Shown here piece by piece: positions 31,740 to 44,520 of a DNA stretch of 64,000 nucleotides. Positions within the stretch are counted from its first letter, which is position 1, and the number at the start of each line of letters is the position of its first letter. The translations under genes were made by a program, and so were the position numbers. The stretch comes from Diphasiastrum complanatum (Eukaryota > Streptophyta > Lycopodiopsida > Lycopodiales > Lycopodiaceae). The stretch spans positions 27,320,922-27,384,921 of the forward strand of contig CM055102.1 of NCBI GenBank assembly GCA_029204225.1, given 5' to 3'. The notes beneath the pieces were generated by a model that was not told where the DNA came from, did not search any database, and saw nothing but the letters and a program-made list of their open reading frames with translations.

Positions 31740-32675
31740 CGAAGAAGGAAACCCGATACCAAGGAACCTCCTTTATCAGAACCCGAATTTGAAAAGGGAA
31801 AATCATCCAGCCCACCCCATTCAGATAAAGGTGATGGTGAACAGGACAATATAGCGGCTCCAAGATCAACTTCCTCCAAGATTCGGTATGACTATTTTAA
31901 GGGAAAATCCCCTGAGGATGTTGATAGTTATGTGTTCCAATTCGAGTCAATAGCGGTCAACAATAAAGAAAGCCTGGATGCGGACAAGCTAAGAATTTTT
32001 TCTGGTTCATTAAGGAAGGAGGCGAGAACTTGGCTCAATCAGATTGAACCAGCCTTGGTTTCCACTTGGACTGACTTAAAGAACCAGTTCTTGAAGCAAT
32101 TTCGAGAAATTGGATATTCCACTCGGATTTTTTCTCAATTAAATTCAATAAGAAAGAAGAAAAAAGAGTCCTCACGAAAATATACGAGAAGCGTTAAAAA
32201 GCTTATTGGTCAATTGACAGGATAATATCATGTCGCTATGCAGATTGAATGGTTCTTGGGAGGGCTACCTAAAAGAATAGATCAGTACTGTAGGCGCCCA
32301 GGACCAGATACACTGGAACATGTTATGTCAACGACTAAGAATTATGAAACCTCTCGAATATCTAGAAGTTGTAGATCTATTAAACATTCTTCTTCTAAGA
32401 AGAAAAAACATGTTTTGTCGTCTTCAGATGACTCAAATAGTAGTTCTGACTCGGACTCGAGTTATTTTTCGAGTTCTAGTTCAGAATCAAGCTCTAGTTC
32501 AAGTGAAGATGAAAGATTGAAAAAGCAGCACATCAGACATTCTAAGGATTGTAAAAAGAATGAAGATTCAAAAAAGTCTGAACATAAGCAGAAGAGCATA
32601 TGGAAGAGAGAAGTATTGGATTTAAGTAAGAAATTCGATGAGCTCAAAGATATATGCTATTGCGTTCTCGATTGA
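31740..32675 (+). pseudogene. Ty3/gypsy-type gag
   Basis: A long plus-strand frame, readable from about 31740 (EPPLSEPEFEKGKSSSPP) to 32675, interrupted by a single in-frame TAA at 32223-32225. It has the retrotransposon gag domain (SGSLRKEARTWLNQIEP, TWTDLKNQFLKQF, then GGLPKRID). In place of a zinc knuckle there is a Ser/Asp-rich tract (about 32400-32520) and a Lys-rich tail. No start codon is visible in the frame. The capsid-like protein would package element RNA. Confidence 0.7.
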
Positions 32676-35584
32676 TCGGAATGATGGCGTCCACGCGAGT
32701 TTGGAAATCACGAACTAAGATACCTTATGAAGAATGGTGCATAGGTGCAGAAGTATTCAAGCTAAGCGATATAAGATATGTTGTAATGCTGACGGATGTG
32801 TGCAACAAGCTTATTGATGGCATACGAATCAGAGGGGAGTCGTGTTTCTTTACTATTAGAAACCAGACTCTCAAGTTAACCTTAGATATGTATGCAGAGT
32901 GCTTCAAATTGCTGACCACTAAAAGTGTGCGCAAAGGTAAGAAAATTACGGACTCTCAAAAGCTTGCACATTGGTTCGACGTATTGTAGGGTGAAGCAAT
33001 TATCTACCAAGATACAAAGGGATACAAGGTGACATATTTCAAAGATTTTGGTTGGTGTTGCATTCATTAAGTGGGAGAGTGATATTATTTTTGGTATTGA
33101 CAATAATCCGACCATCTCTCCCTGTAATCTTACCTCATACAAATTTATGAAGGACAAGAGGTGAACTTGGCGGAAATCTCTCTCTCTTGTTATTTCTAAA
33201 AGCTACGAAAAAGCCATAGCTAACAAGATTCTGGGGAGCGCAGCTGAGCTATATAGCAGTATACCTAGGCCTCCTCACTGACGAAGAGAAGGAATTGTTG
33301 AAAAAGGATGACACAAAGAACCTGAAAAGTATGTATGACGTTGGGGAGACAAGCGGTAATACGCAGGATCAACATAATATCATAGATGATGATCGAACGG
33401 AATCTGACACAGAACCAGATCAGTTGGATGACACTACCGCTCCTACTCTATCCTTAATCGATCATATGCTGCAAGATCCGGAGACGGAGGAAGAGCTAGC
33501 CATGGATACGTCACCTAATACGGGTACCATGGTGGCGATAATCCGATCCCCGCAGAATGAAACTGCAAAGGAAACTACTGCGGAACCATCTTTTCAGACA
33601 ATTGATGAGCCATATTTGAATGAAGAAGACAAGAAACCAGAAACTTGAAAAATGGTTGGTAATTTTGATGATTTATCTGACCATACGTTATATCCAGTCC
33701 CGCAGAACTTGTTTCATCTACCCTCGAAGTAGCGAATTTCATAAGAAGATAGCAGGCAGAGGCTGAAGAACTGCAAGCCCTAAAGTTTAGAGTTAAGCAG
33801 CAGCAGAGTACTATTTCGACCCTAACAATTTCGGCCAAACGAGTTACTGAGCTTCAAGTCGACTTAGCAAAAAGTAAACTCGAAGTTGCTGACCTAACGA
33901 AGGAGAGGTTGCAACAAAAACTGTTGATGACTGAGTCACAAAGAGCTTACGAGGAGCTAAAGGCTGATCACGCAAAAAGGCTGATCACGCAGCAGAAAAG
34001 AATTTAGTGTTGTTAGAACAACATGTGCTCAGACTTCAAACTTGAAGCTGATGAAGGAATTACATGATATTCGACCTAGAATGGAAATGGCTAAATCATT
34101 TCAGGAAGAGCGTATGCGGTTCAAGGAAGAAGCATTGAAAGCCCAACTCGAAAACCAGAGTCTTCAAACTTTCTTTGCGCCTGTCACTTCCGAAAAGGGA
34201 GGCATATTGGTAATTAAAGCTAAATTCGAGAAATACAGGGCTGAGACCATTGAAGTTTTTAAAGCAAAATTCTTGGATCCTGTTAAGAAGGAGAATGATG
34301 CTTTATCTGCTATGATTTTTCGAGAAACTGAAATGGAGAGTCTATCGAGTTCTAATGATGAGGAAGAAGCAGAGTCAGTGACCATGAGCAAGTGTTTATT
34401 GCAAAGGAAAGTCGAGGAGTTGCAGTTGCAGCTAAACACCAAGGCTATATAGACAGATAAATCTATGCAGACCTTGGAGCTTTGGGCCGAGTTTTCAATG
34501 ATGGAGAGCGAGATTCAGAGATCCATCGATTACGGATTCGGATCAGGAAATTTTTCCAGACCAGCTGCCTGCTCCAACAACCCATAAGGGGAAGAGTGCA
34601 GGACGTTGTCGAGCTTAACCAGGTATTGGCCAACACGATTATACATCTAAAGAAACCATGTCCCAGTTACGAAATCTAGAACATCTTAAATCTAGAACAT
34701 TTGTGGATGTTGGAGTATGCTTTTCTTCCTAGCATAAAAGGCTATTCGAATGACCAATGACATTCAGTGTGGAGTGCTATTGAGTTTTTAAATATGGGGA
34801 ATAAGTTATCTATAAAAGAACAAGGGTGTTTTGTCCCGGGCAATACTTCAAGGTTATTTCATAGTTGAAAGGCCCGGACTTACCAAAATGTCAATTGGTA
34901 GCTCCTCAATCTATGCTTTGGAATATATTCGAATAAAAGAACTTAACTTTTTCAGAGAATCGGACGAGACTTTAAAAAATCATCATCACCTGAGTTTCAC
35001 TATTACAAGAAATACAAAGGAGTTTGATGTTCGGAAGAATTTAAAGAAACCACGGATATATAACCTAATTGACTATTATTATCCGAACATGTGGAAACTG
35101 TACATTAAGTGAGAATAATTATTCCTCATATTTTGAATAGCTATCCATGCTCATGAAAAAATGAGAAGTTCATCTTGCACATCGGTTGTGGATGACTTAT
35201 CAAATCTCTGATCTGGCGGGTTTTATTTGTAGAAGTATCTTTGTTGTGCAGATAATGTATTCAAGATTGGGCTACCTTCCTCTTACTAAGGAATTCTACT
35301 TATCACATATATTGAGGAAGGGCGGTGCAACTCAAACGGGCGATTATGTAGTATTGGTAAAAGATTCATCTTTTCTTAAATTCAGATTGAACTCCAAGCT
35401 AACTGAAAATGATCAAGGTGATGCTAGAGATTGGATGCCTTTTTGTAACTTAGAGTGTGAATTTTTGTACAGGCTACATAAAAGATGCTGCATCCATTGG
35501 CGGAAGACACGATACAATGAGGAAAGCTACTCGAGATACCTAGCAAGTCTACAACCCGACTTCTTCGTCATCAGAGAGACCTGA
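32654..35584 (+). pseudogene. Non-pol coding region downstream of gag, unknown product
   Basis: Plus-strand frames at 32654-32989, 33295-33648, 34042-34452, 34482-34679, 34831-35112 and 35186-35584 follow gag where protease and polymerase are expected, but none has pol motifs. 33295-33648 is strongly acidic. 33790-34452 is a heptad-rich coiled coil (KELHDIRPRMEMAKSFQEER; KCLLQRKVEELQLQL). The last block has a basic Cys-rich end. Frame changes separate them. Possibly a non-autonomous gypsy derivative with an acquired structural protein. Confidence 0.4.
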
Positions 35585-35587
35585 TGA

Positions 35588-35604
35588 AGTTGAGGGCGAA
35601 GACA
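35588..35604 (+). other. Polypurine tract of the gag-bearing element
   Basis: AGTTGAGGGCGAAGACA directly before TGTGATAGCCC, which is read as the 3' LTR start. Confidence 0.45.
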
Positions 35605-36594
35605 TGTGATAGCCCACATGATCACTCTCTATCCTTTTTATATATGTTTGTAATTAGAGTTTATGTTTATTGATGGTAGATAGTGATGGGACAAGGGAGA
35701 TAGAAGAACGTGAATGGAGAAGAGAGCAGAAAGATTGCGGAACAGCTCTCCCGTTCCAATCAGTTGCTAGATGCAAAAAGTCTAATAGAAAGCTTATGCT
35801 AAATATAATCACAACTTTAAGTGTTCTAATTGCCCAATAGGATCTTAAAAATTAATTCATACTCACAAAAACAAGAGTATAGTCCACCGAAGAGATTAGA
35901 AATGGTTTGTGTGTGTGGTATTACTGAAAAATGGATTCAATGTGAAGTTTGGTTCTGAAATAGATGGAAAGAGCAGTATGATATCGCGAGTTCAGGCGTC
36001 AAAGATAGCCATCGTCTAATCAAAAGTGAAAGAGTCGTAGACGTCCGTGTTCTGATCAGAGTAAACAAGCACGATCAAAAAACGATGAAGTGCATTCAAT
36101 CACAATAAGCATTCATCTACGTTATACACAGATAAAAAGCATGTTGTTGCTATATTACATTGAAGCACAATAAGATAGCAATTACAACCAAAATGGCGAT
36201 GTAACTGGGAGGCTCAAATCATACGTCTCATGGACGGAGCATCACGTAGAATGTGCCTGGATGATCCATTTATATATTGCATCCATGTATTAATCACAAT
36301 AAATGTCTGTCATCTAATTAGGCAAGCCGTTGTACTTGGAAGTATTGGCTTAAGATGACAACTATATATAGCCAACCCGTAGGGAATGTTGACGTGGACG
36401 AGGACGCTGCAAATTCTCTCACTTCGTATTTTATGGGAAGTGTCTGCAACGTTCCTCGTTGAAAATAGAGGACTGTCGCTTTTTCTCTCTCTTCATGATT
36501 TTGCGAAAAAGTCGACAGTGCCCTTGAAAAGGCGACAATATCCTTTTAAAAACCGATGGTGCCCTTAAAAAAACGACACTATCCTTTAAAAAGC
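35605..36594 (+). repeat. 3' LTR-like sequence of the gag-bearing element
   Basis: Starts TGTGATAGCCC after a purine tract. A TATA box (CTATATATAGCC) lies at about 36361. Its last part (36470-36590) has repeated AAAA-x-GCGACA-x-T segments also seen near 43010-43260 and 46990-47160. The right end is unclear because a gypsy LTR abuts at 36595. No matching 5' copy was found. Confidence 0.4.
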
Positions 36595-36791
36595 TGTTGA
36601 AAGTAAATCTTGTTTGGCTTGAGATCTACTCACGATGTCGTGTAGTATAGCAAAAGCTTCAAACGAAACTAGCTGCGGCTAACTAATAATTAACAAATAA
36701 AGTATGCCACAAATAAACCAATGAGAAGGAGGCAAGAGAAGGTCTGAGCACCTTCCCTCAAGCTATGCACCTTCCCAAAGGGAACACAAAT

Positions 36792-36840
36792 GAAATAGAG
36801 AGATATTCTCGAAATAGAGAGATATTCTCAAAATAGAGAG
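36792..36840. repeat. 19-bp tandem repeat, 2.5 units
   Basis: GAAATAGAGAGATATTCTC at 36792 and 36811, then a partial copy to 36840. Inside the gypsy LTR. Confidence 0.9.
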
Positions 36841-37179
36841 CAAGATAACTTAATCTCAAAAGTGTTGTTAACATGGCAAATATCTCTCCTTTTATGGCAA
36901 GGAGGGTCTTTCATAAGTATCCACTAACTTATGGGATTAACTTATTTCTAGCCTTTCTAGAACTTCTAACTTAGGACTTAGAACTTCAAAAAGTTTCTAA
37001 CTTACGAAAACTTAAGACAAAGTTTCTAATCTTAAGTTTCTTAAGTCTAAGTTCTAAATCTAAGTTTAAGTTATTTTATTATTTTAAGCTTCTACTCATG
37101 GACTTACAAAACACATGCCATGGTGAAAGTTTATTCACAGATACTCATACGTGGACTTACAAAACACATGTCACGGAGT

Positions 37180-37198
37180 TTATATATATATATCTATA

Positions 37199-37239
<41 letters not shown>
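37180..37239. repeat. (TA)n microsatellite
   Basis: About 60 bp of TA with one TATC interruption near 37191-37200, close to the outer start of the gypsy LTR. Confidence 0.95.
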
Positions 37240-37241
<2 letters not shown>

Positions 37242-37252
37242 CTCTCCTAACA

Positions 37253-37266
37253 TTTTCCCCTTCCTT
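37253..37266 (-). other. Polypurine tract of the gypsy element
   Basis: Minus-strand AAGGAAGGGGAAAA directly before the LTR start. Confidence 0.75.
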
Positions 37267-40200
37267 ATTGGATTGAAGGTCCCACACCAATCGAAGCTTT
37301 TTCGTCTTGGATTTTTTGAGCTTCGTGGAGGTGAGATTGTTGCTGTCGGGATTGGTAAATTTTGTTGCTGATGTCCTCCATCATTTGCCATCGTAATTTG
37401 TTAAGGAAGGGCATGGGTTTGTAGTATTGGAGCATACCCTGTAGAAAGTTGTGGATTTTCCATAACTCCACCATATCAACGCGTAGTGCCGAAGTGAGGG
37501 CTGCGCGATAGTAAAGCCTTGCTATGTTGATGTGGTCGTCTTGCGTTCGCAATAGTTTGTTGATATCAATTGCTATTGGTGATAGCCCTTGATCCCAAAA
37601 ATCCTTGAGTTCTGCCAAGAATGCCACCAGGCCGCAATTGTCTGCAAAATATATTTTGATCTTGGTGACAAGAAACGGTCCTCGCCGCGCTACCAGATAG
37701 TAGTATGGATTGGTGCGCATGTAGGAGGGCGCTTCAAGATACCGTGCCATGGATGTTTTGCTCTGTAGCAAGAGCTGATGGTGCCAGAGTGGTTATGGAT
37801 CCAGAAGCTTGACGGCTTCCTTATGGGTTTGGCACTGGTCCAGATCTGGTAGGATCTAGCCGCCGCACTCTTTTGTGGTTGGATTTTTCTTGGCAAATTC
37901 TTGAGATGCACGCAACTCCTTGCTCGGTTCAGTGGGCGTGATTTTGTGCCGAATGGTTGGTGCTTCAGCTGCAATGGCATGTTCAGTTTGTGGATCAGGT
38001 TTAGGGGATAGAGGAGGTGAAGGGTTAGCTGTAGCAATTCTTTGAGATTCGGGAGAAAATTGGCGTTGGATGAATGGAAGGTTAGTGGTGTCGATGGGAT
38101 TAGAAGTGGAGGAAGGAAAAAGATAGTGTTGGGAGCCGGTACCACCAGAGCCCTATGAATTGGTTGGTACTAGAGCTCCTTGCCCTTGGGTTTGGCCTTG
38201 AAATGACGAGCCTTGAGCAGTAGGTGGAGGCTGCTGGAATCCTGCTCCATCTCCACCATCTGATCCATCAAACTAGTGTCCGGAATCATTAAACTGGGCG
38301 TGCTCTGCATGGACAGAAGACGTTGACTGGATAGCTGCCTTTAGCCTTTCTTCCAGGGTGGCGATGTGTTGGTTAAGAGTCTCGACGAAAGCAATATATG
38401 ATTGTTGTAGTTTAGTGTGTTGCTCCGTTGTGGCTTTCAACTTTTGGGCCAACGTTTGATAGGCCACCACTGGAATTGGAGTTCCCTCGGGAATAGTTGG
38501 TGGTGCGAAATCATTGAAATCCACCAATTTCAACTGTTCCTTCATAGCGGAACATGCGGCTTGTGCATATGCTATAGCCTCGTCCCTTTCGGCTGTAAGG
38601 TTGTCTATGACGGTTTGCATGTTGGAGATTTTCAGTTGGAGCTAGTTCTGGAGGTGGTTGAGCATTGCTTGCTGTTGTTGATTATAAGTGGTGAGGTTTT
38701 GAATTTGTTGCTGTTGTTGATTGCTTTCCGCCTCCAACCTTGCTTTTTCTTTCTGAAGATCCGCCATAGCGCCATCATCAAATTGTCTCATGGTGTATTG
38801 TCCCCCTAGGGTGCCGAATAAATTATATTGGAGCTCATTCACCAACCATACCGCTTTTTGGGCTGCAAGGGGTAACTGTTCCCAAGGGCCAATGTCAGAG
38901 ATAGTGTGGGTATAGTTAGGATACGACATCGGATTATATGGGAGAAAATATGGAATTGGCCTCCTTGGATTTGGAGAAAAGACAGGGGGTGGTGATTGAG
39001 GGATGAGAGGGGATGTTGGTGGGGTTGATTGTTTTATGAGATGTAGTGAATGTGGTTTTGACAAAATGTGTGGATCGGAGGAGTCGTGATGGTGGTGGAT
39101 GTAGTCTATGTTAATAATTGCAAAACAAAATCATCTACATTGACTGCAGAGTCAAGTAGGGTGGAAGATTGTATAGGGGAGGGCTTTGGTGGAATTGTGG
39201 AATCAAAGCTCGTGTTGAGTGTGACTGAGGGGGTGGATGTGGTGGCAAATGGTGGGGGTGGTGGTGGAATAGTAGTTGTGATAGCAAGTAAGGAAACTAG
39301 AGCTGTGGAAGATGGCTGACTGGACAGAACCACGCCCACGGAACTAGAACCGGAAGCGCCTGCATTGAGTGAACTGCCTGCTGCTGCTACTGCTTTTTGA
39401 CATTGTTGGGCCTGGTGGAGTAAGGCCTCCTGTTGTGCTAGGATGTCCTTTGGGACTTAAGAGGGTTTCAAGCTCCCACCAGATTCAACATACTCTGTCC
39501 CTATATCACTGGATAAGATATCATGGGAGATGGTGTCATTCGTGCTGATGAAACAAGTTCTGCTGTCGGTTGTGGGGTGGCTCGCCTTTTGGTGTTCGGA
39601 TAGACGTCGTTGAGCTCTTTGATAGCAGCGACGACTCGATGTCCCAACTGTTTGGTGACCAACATGTGGAGGAGATATCTACATTTGGTGGTTGGTTTCT
39701 TGGCTTTTAAGGCCCCGCATAACTTGTTTGATACCTTTTCCGCCCACTTGTAGTTGTGAGTGAGATCATCCATGGTGAGGGTCAAGAAGAAGAGATCGTT
39801 CGGTGGGATGCGCTCCATTTTGACTGTATGGACCTCGACCATAGTGACTAGGATTTCTGATGCTGCCTGGAGATGGGGATCTGTGAGAAGGCGAATAGCT
39901 ATCCCATCATTGGTTTGGGCAATGATTTTTTTGTCCTCCATTAGAAACTTGGTGAAATATTTGGCATCATAACTAGTACCCTTGCCATGGATCGTCTCTC
40001 CCATATTAGGAAATCCAATACTTTGTAGGTGCTCGGGAGAGTTGTTGATGAGGGTATAACTACCGCTCTTAGATGCGATTTTGAACGTTTGGAACTCATC
40101 TGAATAGGTTGAGTAGGCAGCTCAAATCAAACTCTCGCTCTGCTGATCGAGGAAGTAAGTAAGATTAAAGCCAATGTTCGTAAGAATATCCTTGGCTAGG

Positions 40201-40481
40201 ATAAGTTGCTCAACATTATTTTTGATAGAAATCATGAAAATGTCCCATGAATAGGGCTTAGGGGCCTTTATGACGGTGGTGAGAGAGCAATGAGTTGCGA
40301 GAGGCCATGATAGCAGTGATTCTAGATTGTTCGGAAAGTTTTGAAAATTCTGAAAAATTTCAGCATGAACTTGGTAGCAGGAATCTAGAATGAATTTGTG
40401 GAGAGGATGGAAGAGGCCTATATATAGACTTTTTTGGTCAAGAATTTGCAACTTCACCCAAAAATCGTCCTCAGTGTCCAC
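37265..40481 (-). pseudogene. Extra reading frame of the gypsy element, downstream of integrase
   Basis: About 1,070 codons in sense with pol. 40481-39501 is one frame with a single TGA; after a change near 39300, 39064-37265 runs in another with about five stops. N-terminal half: mixed globular sequence (SLYIGLFHPLHKFILDSCY; KMERIPPNDLFFLTLTMDDL). Middle: Pro-rich (SPPPVFSPNPRRPIP), then Gln-rich coiled coil (QKEKARLEAESNQQQQQIQN, KLKATTEQHTKLQQSYIAF). C-terminal: PYYYLVARRGPFLVTKIKIY and a helical end. The place is where Athila and SIRE carry env-like genes, but I see no clear signal peptide or membrane anchor, so env is not supported. Product unknown. Confidence 0.5.
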
Positions 40482-40970
40482 GATTTCCTAGTGAGGTTTG
40501 CAAATTTCGAGGCACTGTTCTAAGGGTTGGCGAATTCCTATAAGTGATTTTTTTGTACAAAACTGAGATAAATGGCTGATAGTACAAAAACGGATCTAAT
40601 CAGAATTCATGGAGATGACAGAAAAATCATGGAGATGATTCTGATGCTCAATGAATTTGCTATGAACTCTGTCAGGGAGGATCTGATGCAGAAAACTAAT
40701 GTTTTTTATTCATGAAAAGTTTGTCTCTAAGACAGAATTTGTGGAGGTCAAAAATGAATCGTGCATACTGAAAAAGTAGTTGGGCGAATTCTATCTAAGG
40801 TGGTTGTGAGACATTGTTATGAAAAGAATGATTCCTATGGTTTGCTCAGAAAAAGACTAATTGGATGTCTGATCTGATGATATCTTGATGTTGTGAAACA
40901 AGAAAACATGGCAAAAATGACAAGTAGGCAGGAAATAAAACTAAGGAAGAAAAATTAGGAAAGAAAACAA

Positions 40971-41938
40971 CTAATACATATCAAGATAAAAGCAGGGCTC
41001 ATTGTACTTTCTCAATCGACTCCCATTAACCACAATGTCTAGGATGTCGCCTTGGAGGGTTTGGAGTTGTACATGTCCAGAGGCAAATATTTTTTGGATG
41101 ATATAAGTTCCTTGGCCAAAAAATTTGAGTTTTCCTTTAAAAGCTTTAGCTTGGTATAGCAGAATCTTATCTCCGATTTGAAACTCTTTGAGTTTTAAGG
41201 ATCGATCATGGCATGTCGACATTTGTGGACTTGTTGAGCATGGATGCTGATCCGTTGTGTTTCACATAGTTGTTCCAGATGAAATAACCAGTTTGCTAGA
41301 GTCTGTTGATTATCTAGCTCCAGGTTATAGGCCACTCGAAGGGATGGGATATGGAATTCTACAAGCATAACGACTTCTTGGCCATATACTAGCTAAAAAG
41401 GGGTTAAGCCTGTAGCTCGCTTTGGGGTAGTGTGATAGGCCCATAGAGCAGCATGAAGTTTTAGTTCCCAATCGGATAAGCTGGATTTGACGGTTTTGGT
41501 GAGAACGCCACATAAAATTTTGTTTGTGGATTCCGCCTGGCCATTGCATTGTGGATAATATGGGGAACGTTTGCCATGTACCACAAAAAATTTGGTAGTG
41601 AGGGAGATGATAGAGGGTATTTCACCTTCAGTAAGACAACGTCGGATAATTCCATCTAACCCTTGTTTGTAAAGTTGGCCTGCAATTAACGTATAAGGTT
41701 TGGTTTTGATGCCCAATGCACGTTGTTCGGGTTTAGATAAGGATAGATCCATCTGTCCTGAAGTTAAATATTCTGTGATTTCCTTGGCCCAAACAAGTGT
41801 AGAATCAACTTGAAATAAGATGGCATCGGGTAAATCATCGTTGACGCCATGATCTGGGGTGGGTAGGTTAGGGATTTGAGATAGATGGTCCACTAAAAAA
41901 ATGTTGAACTCCCTTTCGAACAACGATCCTAAACTCAA
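40971..41938 (-). pseudogene. Integrase of the gypsy element
   Basis: 41393-41938 begins after RNase H (FLVDHLSQIPNL), runs through the segment before the zinc finger (GQLYKQGLDGIIRRCL), then jumps by deletion to the end of the catalytic core (YYPQCNGQAESTNKIL with the catalytic Glu; ELKLHAALWAYHTTPKRATG). 40971-41222 is the C-terminal domain (FQIGDKILLYQAKAFKGKL). The two catalytic Asp residues are missing, so it is inactive. No chromodomain is seen, consistent with Athila/Tat rather than chromoviruses. Confidence 0.85.
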
Positions 41939-42366
41939 ATTCTCGCAGTAACAGGATCCATCGAGTGATACAACCAGTCGTGGAAGTCTTGTTGATGAGA
42001 TATAAGAGTGCTTGATGATCAGTGAAGAAGGTAATGGCGAAACTTCTGAACTGCATATACCATTGCCAATGCTTCACGCTCGGTAGTGATATAATTGACT
42101 TCAGCAAGTATCAATTGTCTATTGAGAAATCAAATTGGATAATCCTTTTTGAATTCTCCCGGTTGGGTGAGCACTGTTCCAATGGCATACTTGGATGCAT
42201 CGATATACACATGGAATTCTTTGGAGTAATCAGGAGCCCGGAGGATATATGCATTGGTAAGGGCTTCTTTGAGTTGATGAATGCGACACGTCATGTTGGA
42301 AATAGGATAGATAATAGTAGCGGAAACTTCCTAGTTCCAATGCATGACTATGCCTATCAAAATTGA
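41868..42366 (-). pseudogene. RNase H segment of the gypsy element
   Basis: FFTDHQALLYLINK (the DH-x-AL motif), then GCITRWILLLREFEF and IVVRKG-x-QH are the typical gypsy RNase H end. Upstream, 42107-42300 has frame-shifted earlier RNase H sequence. It is cut off from RT by the inserted LTR-like DNA. Confidence 0.8.
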
Positions 42367-42369
42367 ACA

Positions 42370-43440
42370 AAGCAGTATTGATGGGAATCACGTATAATCT
42401 TTAGCAACTAACTTTGAAATTGCTAGATACAAAGTGATTACGTAGCCAAACATGAAGTATTGAATTCTCAGAAAATTTCTATCAGTTACAAAGGAAATAC
42501 AAAGATGCATGCATTCTGACATATATTGAACGCAATAAAGGATAATATCGATTCAGAAAAACAAAATCAGATGCTAATGAGCGCAAAACAATAGCGGATA
42601 AAAATCGCGCACTCTAAGTTGTCTCTGAGTAATTGCGGATAAGTCTGATAGTAAGTAGCTATGTTGATATGCAATAGCGCAATAGCAACTCTAAAATATA
42701 ACTCTAAAAGACTGAGCTAGAATGCTCAAGAGAGTTCAAGCTTGAAAGCTTGACAGAGAGCTAACTACAATACTTGCTGATTGATCTCTTCGATCATTTT
42801 CTAACTTGAAATTGTATGAATATGAACAATTATTTATACTAAGAAATTAGGTCGTCAATTGCAATTGCCAGTTGGCTTATCTCCACTAGCATCCATCCGG
42901 TTCCTTGTCAATGATTATTGATAAGCGGTGGAAATTGGCCGTAAAGCGTATGTCTGCATAAATGAACGAAACTGTCACTTCTGTAGAAATGAACTAAAAT
43001 AGCCACATGCGACACTGTCGCAAAAATGCGAAAAACGCGACAATGTCAGGATTTTTCATAAAAGACGACAGTGACCTTAAATCTCATTTAGGGTTGTCCC
43101 ACACTTTGTCACAATCATTTCCTTAGCATTTGAGGCTCTTTGGAAAAAGCGAAAAATGCGACACTGTGATTTTACATGAGATTTCTGTCAGGCAAAAAAT
43201 GCGAAAAAGGTGACACTGCATTTTTTTCAACGGGATTTCTGACAGGTGAAAAAGGCAACATTGTTATAAACTTCGTGTATTGCTGCAGACTGTAAAAACA
43301 CTTGTGAAACTACAAACTGTGGAAAAACACGAAAAAATCCGCAGAACTAGATAAACAACGGATGAAGATTAAAACCGATTATTCGATTAGCAAGAAGGAG
43401 AATAATCCAACACATCAGTCCATTTGGGAACAACAACTAC
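42370..43440 (-). mobile_element. LTR-like insertion in the gypsy pol region
   Basis: About 1 kb of non-coding DNA between RNase H and RT. On the minus strand a LTR-like start TGTTGGATTATTCTCC lies at about 43415, and a TATA-like CTTAGTATAAATAA lies near 42835. It carries repeated GCGACACTGT segments (43010-43260). It may be a solo LTR; its left end and target duplication are not resolved. Confidence 0.45.
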
Positions 43441-43448
43441 TTTGTAGA

Positions 43449-44520
43449 TTAACTATGCGTTATTAGCAAAGTCGAAAATAAAGCATCGATAGTAGTTGGC
43501 GTGTCTAAGAAAAGAATACACTTCGTGGATGGATTTTGAATGATGATAATCTTTTCTGAGTCAGTTGCGATGTTATTTTTTGAGATGATATGTCCTAACA
43601 CAATATTGTGTGTTACCCAGATCTGGCATTTTTCAGGGTTTAGGGAGATGTCGAATCGTTGACATTGGATAAAATATTTTCGAGGAATGGGTGGTACAAC
43701 ATGGAGGATCTCGTCATCGATTTGAAAGATTGTTTCCTCCTCATAGAGATCCCATGGATAATTTGGTCGTCTGACACGATAGAACTTAGTATCAGGTTTT
43801 TCGACCGCCACCTTAGCAACTGGTTCCACTTTGGATGCATGTTGCGGGAAGGCCTTGAGTGGAAGTGCTTCCATGTAGTTGAGGATTTGAATATCAGAAA
43901 TGTTTAAATCGTCTGGGCAATTCTGAATTCGTAAGACATTCTCATCATCTACGAATAATTCTTCTGATTCATCAGTAGGTAGCCATGCAACGTTTAGCAA
44001 CTCATCATTGTGTAGAAAAATATCAATAAAATTGATATTAATGATAGGTGTATAAAGATTTATATCAGTAGATTTAACATAATGACCTTTTTCGTGGCTG
44101 GACTGATATGGCTCAAACACTGAATTAGTGGTTGAGGATCCCTCGTCATGAATGCGTGCAGGTTTGAGTTTGCCAGATGAATCAATGGTGACAAAATTGT
44201 CTTGATTTTCAAAGGTGACTTGGCCTTTGCTCCAGTCGTGAACTACTCGTGCATTGGTGAGCCATGGGCGACCAAGTAATAACTCATAGGAATAGGCATT
44301 ATTGGGAATATCAAGTACTACTAGATCTACAAAAAACTTTAGACCTCCTAGTTTGATTGGCATTTGCAGAAGGAAACTGGTAGGTCGAACCACACTTTGA
44401 TCAGCCATCTTAAGCTGACAAGTGGGTTTGGTAAGCTTGTCTCTCAGATTCTATTCTAGCATGAGGGCTGTGGAAATGATATTGACACATGAGCCACCAT
44501 TGAGAATAGCTAGGACTTCG
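43449..44520 (-). pseudogene. Protease and RT remnant of the gypsy element
   Basis: Active-site region at about 44470-44520 reads AILNGGSCVNIIS, where Athila-type proteases have Asp-x-Gly-Ser/Ala-x-Val-Asn; the catalytic Asp is Asn. The 319-codon frame 43449-44408 continues with LGGLKFFVDLVVLD and the LLLGRPWL flap end of retropepsin. It then passes into a linker. After a deletion of most of RT it ends with SLNPEKCQIWVTHNIVLGHI, the RT C-terminal landmark. Confidence 0.8.

Larger units (their letters stand above)
36595..37252 (-). repeat. 3' LTR of the gypsy element
   Basis: Minus strand begins TGTTAGGAGAG after the purine tract and ends CTTTCAACA at 36595. 658 bp. It contains a (TA)n run (37180-37239), a 19-bp repeat (36792-36840) and two copies of GGACTTACAAAACACATG about 50 bp apart (near 37099 and 37152). 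Confidence 0.65.

Noticed and set aside
38417-38809. 130-codon plus-strand frame with hydrophobic stretches
   Set aside because: It is the antisense shadow of the Gln-rich coiled coil of the gypsy extra frame.
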